Positions 40,397 to 49,097 of a stretch of 64,000 nt of DNA are shown piece after piece. The stretch comes from Agromyces ramosus (GTDB lineage Bacteria > Actinomycetota > Actinomycetes > Actinomycetales > Microbacteriaceae). The position numbers and the translations under genes were made by a program. The stretch lies in assembly GCF_004216665.1 (NCBI RefSeq), contig NZ_SGWY01000001.1, positions 806,001-870,000 of the forward strand, read 5' to 3'. The number at the start of each line of letters is the position of its first letter. Position 1 is the first letter of the stretch. Under the pieces are notes generated by a model that had not been told where the DNA came from, did no database searches, and was given only the letters and a program-made list of their open reading frames with translations.

Positions 40397-42452
40397 GGTC
40401 GGCCGGGCGATCGGGGCGGTCCACGGGCAGGTCCACCAGCACGGTCGTGCCAGACGGCTGCGCCGCCGAGACGCTCACCGTGCCACGGAGCGCCGCCACG
40501 CGGTCGCGGATGTTCGCGAGGCCGCCGCTCGACACGGAGGCGGGCGAGAGGGCGCCGAGTCCGCGACCGTCGTCGGTGATCGCGATGCGCAGGTGGCCGT
40601 TGCTGCGCGCGAGCTCGACGGAGGCGTGGGTCGCGTGCGCGTGCTTCGCGGTGTTCGCGAGCGCCTCGCGCACCACGTAGTACGCGGTCGTCTCCACGTC
40701 GTCGGAGTACCGCTCCGCCCGCACCGCGGCATCCGCCTCGACCGTGAGGGGGATCGGGTACCGCGAGACCCCCGACTCCACCGCGGCGACCAGGCCGTTG
40801 TCGCTCAGGACGGGCGGGTGGATGCCGCGGGCGAGCTCGCGCAGGTCGGTGAGCGTCTCACGTGCCTGGTCCTGCAGCTCGACGAGCTCCTCCGTCGTGA
40901 GCTCCCCGCGCTGGAGTCGATTGCGGGCGAGGCGCAGTCCGGCGATCTGCGCGACGACGTCCTGCTGGATGCCGTCGTGCAGGTCGCGCTCGAGGCGCCG
41001 GCGCTCGTCGTCCTGCGCGGCGACGAGCCGCTCCCGGGAGGCGCGCAGTTCGTCGAGCTGCTCGGCGAGCTGCGCCGTCAGGCGCACGTTCGCGACGGAT
41101 GCCGCGGCCTGACCCGCGACCGTTCGCAGGAGTGCGCGCTCCGCGTCGCCGTAGTCGCCGCGGCGCCGCGGCCCCACCTCGATGCGCCCGAGGGTCTCCT
41201 CGCCGCGCACGAGGTCGCACGACTCGACCGGATCGCCCGCGACCTCGCCACCGACGCCGATGGGCACCGCGGCGAACGCGGCATCCGTCGACGCCAGCCG
41301 GATCCGCACCCACGACGCGTCGAGTCCGTCGCGGACCGCGTCGGCGAGACTGGTGAGCAGCTCGCGCGGGTCGCCGGCGCGTTCGAGCTGCGCGCCGAGC
41401 TCGCTCAGCATCGTGAACTGCCGGTCGCGGTCGCCGAACAGTGCGCGGTGCAGCCGCCGCTGCATCCAGCTGCGCGCGGGCAGCAGCACGACCGCGAGCA
41501 ACGTCGTGAGCAGGATCGCCGGCAGGGTGCGGAGCGGGGGCGCGAGCAGCAGGGCGGGCGTCGCGACGCCTGCCGCGTAGACGACCGTGATGAGCAGGTT
41601 CGACGAGCGCTCGACGCGCGCGCCGCGATCGCCGGGATCGATGTCGAACGCGCCGTACCGGAGGATGCCGTGGATCGCCGCGACCGGAATGGCGATCATC
41701 GACGCGTAGACCAGGAACTCGACGCCCCAGAGGCCCGGCACGAAGGTCCACAGCCCGAACGCGAGGATCGCCCCGGCGACCGCCAGGGCCATGACGCGGG
41801 TGCGAGCGCGCACCTCCGGTTCGCCGAAGAGCGCTCGGGACGCGAGCACGGTGAGGCCGAGGGCGACGGCCGCCCACGCCTGGACGACGAGGTAGTGCAC
41901 CGCCGGTTCCGCCCACTCGAGCCACGGCACGAAGAACGGGTTGGGGATCGACTCGCCGCTGATCCCGATGAACTGCGACATCACGACGTGCGGGGACGTG
42001 AGCAGGGTGAGCGGACCCACGAGCACGGGGGTCCAGAGGAAGATGACCGCGATCCGCTGCCACCGTTGCTCGGGCCGGCCGTCGGGGAAGGTCGCGAACA
42101 CGATCAGCAGTGTGGACGTGGCCACCGCATCGGTGGTCAGGCCGAGGACGTTGACGAGCGGGAACCACGGCTCCATCAGGACCCCGGGATTGAAGTGCAC
42201 GAACGTCTCGAAGGCCGAGCCGACGAGCATCGCGGTCGATCCGAGCGCGATGAGCAGGGCGATCCGCGACGCCGACACCGTGAGCAGCCACATGCCGAAC
42301 ACGAACAGCGGCAGCGCGCCGAGCAGCGGCCAGGCGAGGCCGTGGTCGGTGGTGACGTCGGCGTAGAGGAAGCCACGCATCACGACGACGTAGACCAATG
42401 CGGCGACCCCGATCGGGCCGAGCACTGCGAGGCACACCCACCTCCGGTCCAC
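40374..42452 (-). CDS. Sensor histidine kinase, NarX/LiaS-like (HisKA_3), paralogue 1
   Basis: 692 residues from a GTG that aligns with the start of its tandem paralogue. Nine or so membrane helices fill residues 1-330; then a GAF-like region (FGDRDRQFTMLSELG and following), HisKA_3 box RRRLERDLHDGIQQDVVAQIAGLRLARN with the phospho-His, and HATPase ITDDGRGLG. AGGAGG lies 11 bases before the GTG; a 48-bp longer form from ATG 42500 is possible. It overlaps its response regulator gene by 23 bp. Confidence 0.9.
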   Translation of the reverse strand: MDRRWVCLAVLGPIGVAALVYVVVMRGFLYADVTTDHGLAWPLLGALPLFVFGMWLLTVSASRIALLIALGSTAMLVGSAFETFVHFNPGVLMEPWFPLVNVLGLTTDAVATSTLLIVFATFPDGRPEQRWQRIAVIFLWTPVLVGPLTLLTSPHVVMSQFIGISGESIPNPFFVPWLEWAEPAVHYLVVQAWAAVALGLTVLASRALFGEPEVRARTRVMALAVAGAILAFGLWTFVPGLWGVEFLVYASMIAIPVAAIHGILRYGAFDIDPGDRGARVERSSNLLITVVYAAGVATPALLLAPPLRTLPAILLTTLLAVVLLPARSWMQRRLHRALFGDRDRQFTMLSELGAQLERAGDPRELLTSLADAVRDGLDASWVRIRLASTDAAFAAVPIGVGGEVAGDPVESCDLVRGEETLGRIEVGPRRRGDYGDAERALLRTVAGQAAASVANVRLTAQLAEQLDELRASRERLVAAQDDERRRLERDLHDGIQQDVVAQIAGLRLARNRLQRGELTTEELVELQDQARETLTDLRELARGIHPPVLSDNGLVAAVESGVSRYPIPLTVEADAAVRAERYSDDVETTAYYVVREALANTAKHAHATHASVELARSNGHLRIAITDDGRGLGALSPASVSSGGLANIRDRVAALRGTVSVSAAQPSGTTVLVDLPVDRPDRPADREADPVG

Positions 42453-42472
42453 GGTCCTATCGTCCTCCTGCC

Positions 42473-42496
42473 ATGGCCCTCGCGGGAGAGGGCCAT
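42473..42496. promoter_or_regulatory. Perfect inverted repeat between the two kinase genes
   Basis: ATGGCCCTC-gcggga-GAGGGCCAT: 9-bp perfect arms, 6-base loop. It lies 21 bp upstream of the GTG start of kinase 1 and 34 bp downstream of the stop of kinase 2. It could attenuate or terminate between the genes, or bind the response regulator. Confidence 0.55.
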
Positions 42497-42530
42497 CCAT
42501 GTCCGCGCGTGGGGGCTGTCCTCCATCCCC

Positions 42531-44603
42531 TCATGGGCTCTGCGGTGCCCCTCGATCGGCCGCGGCGGATCCCCGGACCGGCAGGTCCACGTCCACCGTC
42601 GTGCCGGCGCCGGAAAGTCCGGCGCCGGAGATCCGGACCGTGCCGCGCAGCACGGCGACGCGGTCGCGGATGTTCGCGAGCCCGCCGCTCGCGTTCGACA
42701 CCGGGGAGACGGCACCCAGGCCGCATCCGTCATCGCGGATCGAGACGTGCAGCCGCCCATCGGTCCGGGCCAGGGCCACGGTCGCCTGGCTGGCGTGCGC
42801 GTGCTTTGCGGTGTTCGCCAGGGCCTCGCGCACCACGTAGTAGGCGGTCGTCTCCACGTCGTCGGGATACCGCTCGGTGCGGACTCGCGCGTCGGCGTGC
42901 ACGGTGAGCGGGATCGGGAATCGAGCCGCACCCGACTCGATCGCGGCCACGAGCCCGTTGTCGCTCAGCACCGGCGGGTGGATGCCGTGCGCGAGCTCGC
43001 GCAGGTCGGTGAGGGTCTGGCGGGCCTGCTGCTGCAGCTCGCTCAACTCGGCCGTGCCGAGCTGACCGCGCTCCAGCCGGTTCCGCGCCAGTCGGAGGCC
43101 GGCGATCTGCGCCACGATGTCCTGCTGGATGCCGTCGTGGAGGTCGCGCTCCAGCCGCCGGCGCTCGTCGTCCTGCGCCGCCACGAGGCGCTCGCGGGAG
43201 GCGGTGAGCTCCGCGAGCTGCTCGGCGAGCCGCGCCGTCAGGCGCACGTTGGCGACGGATGCCGCGGCCTGGCCGGCGACCGTGCGCAGCAGCGCGCGTT
43301 CGGCGTCGCTGTACTCCTCTCGGTGGCGCTTCCCCACCTCGATGCGGCCGAGGACCTCGTCGGCGTGCACGAGGTCGGCCGCCTCGACCGGCTCGCCCAC
43401 CACGTCGCCGGCGACGCCCGCGGGCGACGCGGCGAGCGCGCCATCCGTCGCCGCGAGGCGGATGCGCACCCACGATGCGCCGAGTCCGTCGGCCACGGCG
43501 GCCGCCAGCTGCGTCAGGAGCTCACCGGGATCGGCCGAGCGCTCGAGCTCGGCGCCGAGCTCGCTGAGCATCGCCAGCTGGCGGTCGCGGTCGCCGAACA
43601 CGAGCCGATGGAACCACCGCTGCAGCCACCCGCGCACGGGGAGCAGGGCGACGGCGACGAGGGCCGTGAGGAACGCGATCCCGAGCGGCGTCAAGGACCC
43701 GGCGAGCAGCACGGCGGGGGCGACGACCGCGATGCCGTAGAGCACGGTGGTGAGCACGTCGGCGGACCGGGTCACGAAGCGCGCGCGATCCTCGGCGGCG
43801 ACGTCGAAGGCGCCGTAGCGGAGGATGCCATGGATCGCCACGAGCGGGACCGCCGTGAGGATGACGAGCACCGCGGCGCTGAGCATGATGTCCTCGGGCA
43901 GGAACAGCGTGAGCGAGTAGCTCACGACGATCGCGAAGGTGACCCAGGCCATCGGACGCGTGCGGACCCGGACCTCGGGATCGCCGAAGAACGTACGCGA
44001 GACCAGCACCGCGAGGGCGAGGAACACCGCCGGCCACGAGTAGGCGATCCACGTCACGATCGGGCCCGCCCAGGCGAGGGCCGGCAGGGCGAACGGGTTC
44101 GGGATGTCCGCTCCCTGGCCGGCGTGCACCTCCACCGTGAGGACGTGCGGCACGACCAGCAGCGTGAACGGCACCGCGACGACCGGAACCCAGAACAGCC
44201 AGACCGAGATCCGCTGCCACCGTCGCTCGGGAATGCCCGTCGGGAAGGTCGCGAACATGCTGACGAACGCGGCGGACGCGACGGTCGAGGCGGCCAATCC
44301 GAGGAGGTTGAAGATCGGGTACCACGGCTCCCGGATCACGTCGGGGTTCGTCAGCATGAACGTCTCGTACGCCGAGCCCGCCGCCATCGCGGTCGCCGCC
44401 CACGCGAGGAACAGGGCGGAGCGGGCCGTGGAGGCCGTCAGCAGCCACATGCTGAAGGCGAACAACGGCAGGATGCCGAGCAGGGGCCAGGCGAGGGCGG
44501 GATCCGCGGCTCCGGCGAGGAATCCGCGCGCGATCACGACGTACAGCAGTGACGCCGCTCCGAGCGGCGCCAGGGCTGCGAGCCATCCCCACCTGCGGAG
44601 CAC
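42531..44603 (-). CDS. Sensor histidine kinase, NarX/LiaS-like (HisKA_3), paralogue 2
   Basis: 690 residues, co-linear with the downstream kinase from the first residues (VLRRWGWLAALAPLG versus VDRRWVCLAVLGPIG) through RRRLERDLHDGIQQDIVAQIAGLRLARNRL to the HATPase IRDDGCGLG. Multi-helix membrane sensor of about 330 residues, GAF-like region, HisKA_3, HATPase. GAGGAGG lies about 14 bases before GTG 44603. It has no response regulator of its own, so it probably feeds the single regulator at the end of the operon. A clear tandem duplication. Confidence 0.9.
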   Translation of the reverse strand: MLRRWGWLAALAPLGAASLLYVVIARGFLAGAADPALAWPLLGILPLFAFSMWLLTASTARSALFLAWAATAMAAGSAYETFMLTNPDVIREPWYPIFNLLGLAASTVASAAFVSMFATFPTGIPERRWQRISVWLFWVPVVAVPFTLLVVPHVLTVEVHAGQGADIPNPFALPALAWAGPIVTWIAYSWPAVFLALAVLVSRTFFGDPEVRVRTRPMAWVTFAIVVSYSLTLFLPEDIMLSAAVLVILTAVPLVAIHGILRYGAFDVAAEDRARFVTRSADVLTTVLYGIAVVAPAVLLAGSLTPLGIAFLTALVAVALLPVRGWLQRWFHRLVFGDRDRQLAMLSELGAELERSADPGELLTQLAAAVADGLGASWVRIRLAATDGALAASPAGVAGDVVGEPVEAADLVHADEVLGRIEVGKRHREEYSDAERALLRTVAGQAAASVANVRLTARLAEQLAELTASRERLVAAQDDERRRLERDLHDGIQQDIVAQIAGLRLARNRLERGQLGTAELSELQQQARQTLTDLRELAHGIHPPVLSDNGLVAAIESGAARFPIPLTVHADARVRTERYPDDVETTAYYVVREALANTAKHAHASQATVALARTDGRLHVSIRDDGCGLGAVSPVSNASGGLANIRDRVAVLRGTVRISGAGLSGAGTTVDVDLPVRGSAAADRGAPQSP

Positions 44604-44800
44604 ACTCCCATGGTCCTCCTCCTCGGGCGCGGTCGGGAGAGGGACATCCCCGACAGCCCTTAGCGGCTGTCCTCCATCACCTGTGCGGCGCTCCCCTACG
44701 CGGCATCCGGTTCCCTGCGTTCCGGCACGCGAGGGTCTGCGCGAACCTCGGGGGCGAGCGGATGCCACGACAGCGCGCCGCACGAACAGGGAGACACATC

Positions 44801-45289
44801 ATGCGCAAGGTCTACTCGGCCCTGGCCTGGATCATCGCGGGCGGCGTCGTCGTGCAGGCGGCCGCCATCGCGTTCGCGTTCGGCGGCGTGCTCAACCGCG
44901 TGTCGAACGGCGACGTCGTCGACAAGGCACTGCTCGAGAGCGGTGGCGCCGGCGGCTCCGGCGAGCTCGGGTTCTGGATCCACGGGATCGTCGGCGGGGT
45001 CGTCATCCCCCTGCTCGCGGTCGCGCTGCTCATCGTCTCGTTCTTCGTCCGGGCGCGCGGCGCGAAGCTCTGGGCCGCGATCACGCTCGCACTCGTACTG
45101 CTGCAGGTGACGCTCGGCTTCTCGATCACGGATGTCCCGTACCTCGGCCTCATCCACGGCGCCAACGCGCTCGCGATCGTGGTCGCGGCGGCCGTCGCCG
45201 CGCTGCGCGTGCGCCGCTCGTCGCGCACCACCGCTGGCGCGGCTGCCGGCACCTCCGAGGAGGCGACGACCGATGCCGTCGCGGCGTGA
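44801..45289 (+). CDS. Small four-helix membrane protein
   Basis: 162 residues: four membrane helices (about 6-30, 58-82, 90-108, 113-135). Conserved-looking His in FWIHGIVGG and GLIHGANAL inside helices could be heme or copper ligands, in the manner of DUF6220/cytochrome b561-like proteins. Its 3' end overlaps the multicopper oxidase start by 17 bp, so the two are probably a unit: membrane partner plus exported oxidase. Family assignment is tentative. Confidence 0.75.
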   Translation: MRKVYSALAWIIAGGVVVQAAAIAFAFGGVLNRVSNGDVVDKALLESGGAGGSGELGFWIHGIVGGVVIPLLAVALLIVSFFVRARGAKLWAAITLALVLLQVTLGFSITDVPYLGLIHGANALAIVVAAAVAALRVRRSSRTTAGAAAGTSEEATTDAVAA

Positions 45290-46784
45290 TCTCCTGCGGT
45301 GCGCCGTCGTCGGCGTCGCGGTCACGACCGCGCTCGGCGCCGGCGCGCTCGCGTGGAGCTCCACGCTGCTCGGCGAGTACTCGGTGATGGACATGGGCGG
45401 CGGCGACCACGGGCACGACGGCCACGCGGCCCACGGCGCCGTCGGGGCGGGCGCGTCCGTCGCATCCGGAACCACCGGAGCGGCGGGCGAGGTCGACGTG
45501 ACCGCGCTGACGGCCGACCCCGCCCGGCCGGCCGACGTGCGCGTCGAGCTCGTCGCCCGGCAGGAGACGATCGACGTGCCCGGCGGGCGCGCGGTCGAGG
45601 GGTACACCGTGAACGGCGAGTCGCCCGGGCCCGAGATCCGCGCGCGGCAGGGCGACCTCGTCGAGGTCGAGTTCGTCAACGAGTCCGTCGCCGCCGGCGC
45701 CACGCTCCACTGGCACGGCATCGACGTGCCCAATGCGGCCGACGGCGTCGCCGGCATCACGCAGGACGCCGTCCCCGTCGGCGGCCGGCACGTGTACCGG
45801 TTCGAGGCGACGGATGCGGGCACCTACTGGTACCACTCGCACCAGGTGTCCCACGAACAGGTCGAGCGCGGGCTGCTCGGCGCGATCGTCATCGACCCCG
45901 CAGAACCTCCGGCCGTCGCAGCCGACCTGGACGTCACGGCGCTGCTGCACGTCTACGGGGGCCAGCACACGCTCAACGGGCGGGCCGAGGACGAGCAGGT
46001 GACGGCGGACCCCGGCTCGATCGTGCGCGTGCGCGTCATCAACTCCGACCAGGGCACCGCGGCCGTCTGGTCGGCGGCTTCGTTCCGGGTGCTCGCGACC
46101 GACGGGCACGAGGTGAACGGCCCGACCGAGGTCGAGGGGCAGCGGGTGCTCATCCCCGCGGGCGGGCGAGCGGATGTCGCAGTGCGGGCGCCCGCGCGAG
46201 GCGACGCCGTGCGGCTCCACGTCGGCGGCGCCCGCAGCATCGTGATCGGCGACGCCGCGGCATCCGCACCGAAGGCGCCGCAGCCCTCGGAGACGCTCGA
46301 CCTGCTCGCCTACGGCGACGCCACCCCCGTCGGACTCGACACATCGACGCCCGACCGCTCGTTCGACTACGTGATCGCCCGCCGATTCGGCCTCATGGAC
46401 GGCCGTCCCGGCAACTTCTGGACGATCAACGGCCGGATGTTCCCCGACGTGCCGATGTTCCATGTCAGCGAGGGCGACGTGGTCGTGATGCGCATCGTCA
46501 ACGACTCCGGCGACGTGCACCCGATGCACCTGCACGGCCATCACGTGGTGGTGCTGTCACGCGATGACGTCGCGGCATCCGGAAGCCCGTGGTGGGTCGA
46601 CTCGCTCGACGTACGACCGGGCGAGTCCTACGAGATCGCCTTCGTCGCCGACAACCCGGGCATCTGGAGCGACCACTGCCACACGCTGCCCCACGCGGTC
46701 GACGGGCTCGTCGCGCACGTCATGTACGACGGCGTGACCACCCCGTTCACGATCAATGGCGACGCCGGCAACCGGCCCGAGTGA
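45273..46784 (+). CDS. Multicopper oxidase, Tat-exported
   Basis: 503 residues. N-terminal MPSRRDLLRCAVVGVAVTTALGAGALA is a twin-arginine type signal or anchor; a His/Met-rich stretch follows (GGGDHGHDGHAAHG). Cupredoxin domains carry the copper ligands HWHG, WYHSHQ, HPMHLHGHH and DHCHTLPHAVDGL. The residue at the type-1 axial position is Leu (HCHTLPHAVDGL), typical of higher-potential laccase-like sites. It should oxidise phenols or metal ions with O2 reduced to water outside the membrane. GAGGAGG precedes ATG 45273. Confidence 0.9.
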   Translation: MPSRRDLLRCAVVGVAVTTALGAGALAWSSTLLGEYSVMDMGGGDHGHDGHAAHGAVGAGASVASGTTGAAGEVDVTALTADPARPADVRVELVARQETIDVPGGRAVEGYTVNGESPGPEIRARQGDLVEVEFVNESVAAGATLHWHGIDVPNAADGVAGITQDAVPVGGRHVYRFEATDAGTYWYHSHQVSHEQVERGLLGAIVIDPAEPPAVAADLDVTALLHVYGGQHTLNGRAEDEQVTADPGSIVRVRVINSDQGTAAVWSAASFRVLATDGHEVNGPTEVEGQRVLIPAGGRADVAVRAPARGDAVRLHVGGARSIVIGDAAASAPKAPQPSETLDLLAYGDATPVGLDTSTPDRSFDYVIARRFGLMDGRPGNFWTINGRMFPDVPMFHVSEGDVVVMRIVNDSGDVHPMHLHGHHVVVLSRDDVAASGSPWWVDSLDVRPGESYEIAFVADNPGIWSDHCHTLPHAVDGLVAHVMYDGVTTPFTINGDAGNRPE

Positions 46785-46856
46785 CGCAGGCGGCGAGCCG
46801 GACCGGACTCGCTGTGGCATCCGCTCGGAACCGAGAAGCTCGGACAATGCAAGGGG

Positions 46857-46885
46857 TTGGGCCCACAACGCGTGGTGGCTATGTT
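46857..46885 (+). promoter_or_regulatory. Promoter of the DUF1704-ATP-grasp operon
   Basis: TTGGGC (46857-46862), 17-base spacer, TATGTT (46880-46885), then 6 bases to ATG 46892. Fits the leaderless pattern of the region with a recognisable -35. Confidence 0.65.
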
Positions 46886-46891
46886 CGTGAG

Positions 46892-48073
46892 ATGTCATCA
46901 CCGACCGAGCAGCTGGCGCCCGCACTCGAGATCGACGCGCGGCTCACCGAGATCGAGCGCCGCGTGAACCTGCTCGTCAACGTCACGCCGCTCAACGCGG
47001 CGGAGGCGTGGGCTGACTTCGAACGCAGTGATTTCGGCACGGCCCCCACGCTGCGCCTGCGGCCGTTGGACTTCGACCCCGACGTCGCGCATCGTGACCT
47101 GTACGACCTCGAGGTCGAGCACGTGGACGACCCGGCGCTGCACACCCTCTTCCGGGCGAAGCGGGACGAGATCGCCCGGCAGATCACCGCGTTGGAGGAC
47201 CGCGACACGTCTCGGTTCCTCTACGGGTCACTCCAGCTCTACGGAACGGTGGCCCCTCCGCTGGCCGCTGCGGCGGCGGAGCTCCTCGAGACCATCCCCA
47301 CGCAGGCGCCCAGCACCCAGACCGTCACGGCCGGGGCGTTCGCCGACGCGGCCCGTGCGGAGTTCGAGCGCTACCGCGCCGTGTACCCCGACTTCCCGGT
47401 CCGCGTGGAGGTACGGGACGACATCTCCGAGCTGATGGTGTCGTTCGGCCGCCTGCTCATCCCGGAGTCCTCCGCCTTCCGAGCCGACCGGGTCGAGGCG
47501 TTGCTGCACCACGAGGTCGGCACCCACGTGGTCACCTACCAGAACGGCGCCCGGCAGCCACTCACGCTGCTGACCATCGGCCTGCCCGGCTACGACGAGA
47601 CCCAGGAGGGCCTCGCCGTGCTCGCCGAGTACCTGACCGGCGGGTTGGACCCGCGGCGGCTGCGCGTGCTCGCGGCGCGAGTGGTCGCGGTCGGCCAGAT
47701 GCTCGACGGCGCCGGCTTCCTGGACATCTTCGAGTCCCTGCGGGCCGACCACCGCATACCGGCACGGACCGCGTGGTCCATCGCCATCCGGGTCGTCGTC
47801 GGGGGCGGTTGGGTGAAGGACGCGATCTACCTGCGCGGGATCACGCGCATCCTCGACGCCCTCGGCGAGGGCAGCCGGCTCGACGTCCTGCTCGTCGGCA
47901 AGCTCGCGTTGGACCACATCCCCCTGGTGCAGGACCTGCTCGACCGCGAGGTGCTCCACGCGCCGTGGGTCCGGCCACGCTGGCTGGACGTGCCCGGTGC
48001 ACAAGAGCGTCTGGAGAAGCTGCGCGCGGGCGCGACGGTCACCGACCTCTACGAGGGAGACGTGGCGGCATGA
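46892..48073 (+). CDS. DUF1704 (QEGLA-motif, MATCAP-like) metallopeptidase
   Basis: 393 residues. The annotation name of the family, flavohemoglobin-expression-modulating QEGLA motif protein, fits: QEGLAVLAE at 238-246. Upstream lies HEVGTH at 207-212, an HExxxH zinc site; Glu246 is a likely third ligand. Vertebrate MATCAP (a tubulin tyrosine carboxypeptidase) belongs to the same DUF1704 family. The stop overlaps an ATP-grasp gene (ATGA). No signal peptide, so cytoplasmic. Its substrate peptide in bacteria is unknown. Confidence 0.88.
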   Translation: MSSPTEQLAPALEIDARLTEIERRVNLLVNVTPLNAAEAWADFERSDFGTAPTLRLRPLDFDPDVAHRDLYDLEVEHVDDPALHTLFRAKRDEIARQITALEDRDTSRFLYGSLQLYGTVAPPLAAAAAELLETIPTQAPSTQTVTAGAFADAARAEFERYRAVYPDFPVRVEVRDDISELMVSFGRLLIPESSAFRADRVEALLHHEVGTHVVTYQNGARQPLTLLTIGLPGYDETQEGLAVLAEYLTGGLDPRRLRVLAARVVAVGQMLDGAGFLDIFESLRADHRIPARTAWSIAIRVVVGGGWVKDAIYLRGITRILDALGEGSRLDVLLVGKLALDHIPLVQDLLDREVLHAPWVRPRWLDVPGAQERLEKLRAGATVTDLYEGDVAA

Positions 48074-49068
48074 GACTCGCATTCCTCGTCAACGACGTCG
48101 CCACCGAGGTGGACGAGTACACGACCACCCGACTCGCCAGGGCCGCAGCCAGGGGCGGGCACGAGACCTGGTATGTCGGCGTCGGGGACCTCGAGCACGG
48201 CAGCAGCGACGGGCAGTTCGCGGCCATGGCTCGCGCCGCGAGGTGGAAGAGCGACGACACCCTCGCGAGCTTCATGGAGGGGGTCAAGGCGCGCGACGCC
48301 GAGCGGATCGTCATGGACGACCTGGATGCGCTCGTCCTGCGCAACGAGTCGATCGACGACCTGCAGGAACGCCCGTGGGCCAGCCCGATGGGCGTGGTGT
48401 TCGGGCAGATGCTCGCGGCCCGAGGCGTGACGGTGGTCAACGACCCGAACACCCTCCATCGAGCGACCAGCAAGCTCTACCTGGAGGAGTTCCCGGAGAA
48501 GGTCCGACCACGGTCGCTGGTGACACGGAATCCCGAGGCGATCGAACGGTTCGTCGACGACGTCGGCCACTCCGTCGTCAAGCCGCTGTACGGGGCCAAG
48601 GGGCGCAACGTCTTCATGATCGAGGGCCCGGGAGAGACCAACCTCGCGCAGATGACGGAGGCGGTCCTGCAGGACGGCTACGCCATCATCCAGGAGTTCA
48701 TCGACGGAGCCAAGGACGGCGATGTCCGAATGTTCCTGCTGGAGGGCCGCATCCTCGAGCGCGACGGCAGGCCGGCCGCCTTCCGACGCGTGCCCACCGG
48801 CAACGACCCGCGCGCCAACATCAGCACCGGCGGTCGGTCGGTGCCCCTCGAGCTCGGTGAGGCCGAGCTCGGCATCGTCGAGGCGATCGGCGACAAGCTC
48901 GTCGCCGATGGCCTGTTCCTCGTTGGCATCGACGTGATCGGCAGCCAGGTGGTGGAGATCAACGCGGAGAGTCCCGGCGGGTTCCAGAGCGTCGAGCGGC
49001 TCTACGACATCGATGTCGCCGAGACCGTCATCGAGGCCCTGGAGCGCCGCGCGAGCGCGGGGTCCTGA
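48070..49068 (+). CDS. ATP-grasp ligase, glutathione synthetase (GshB)-like
   Basis: 332 residues. RLAFLVNDVATEVDEYTTTRLARAAARGGHE is a GshB-like N-terminal domain; the ATP-grasp core has VVKPLYGAKGRNVFMI, YAIIQEFIDGAKDGDVRMFLLEG, FRRVPTGNDPRANISTGG and VGIDVIGSQVVEINAESPGGFQ with the Mg-binding Glu-x-Asn. It should form a peptide-type bond by ATP activation of a carboxylate. Overlaps the DUF1704 metallopeptidase gene by 4 bp. Glutathione synthesis is unlikely: no gshA, and Actinobacteria usually use mycothiol. A dedicated peptide or protein-tail modification is more plausible. Confidence 0.88.
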   Translation: MRLAFLVNDVATEVDEYTTTRLARAAARGGHETWYVGVGDLEHGSSDGQFAAMARAARWKSDDTLASFMEGVKARDAERIVMDDLDALVLRNESIDDLQERPWASPMGVVFGQMLAARGVTVVNDPNTLHRATSKLYLEEFPEKVRPRSLVTRNPEAIERFVDDVGHSVVKPLYGAKGRNVFMIEGPGETNLAQMTEAVLQDGYAIIQEFIDGAKDGDVRMFLLEGRILERDGRPAAFRRVPTGNDPRANISTGGRSVPLELGEAELGIVEAIGDKLVADGLFLVGIDVIGSQVVEINAESPGGFQSVERLYDIDVAETVIEALERRASAGS

Positions 49069-49097
49069 GCCGTACCGCCGTGCGCACCCCGGCGGCG

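Noticed and set aside
40338-44552. A 1404-codon open frame on the plus strand opposite the two histidine kinases.
   Set aside because: It is antisense to two well-supported kinases, is dominated by Arg, Gly, Asp and Glu in low-complexity runs, and has no recognisable domain. Long antisense frames are expected at this GC content.
48070-49068. Glutathione synthetase (gshB).
   Set aside because: The ATP-grasp core is similar, but no gshA is present, the partner is a DUF1704 peptidase, and Actinobacteria generally use mycothiol. I kept only the superfamily name.
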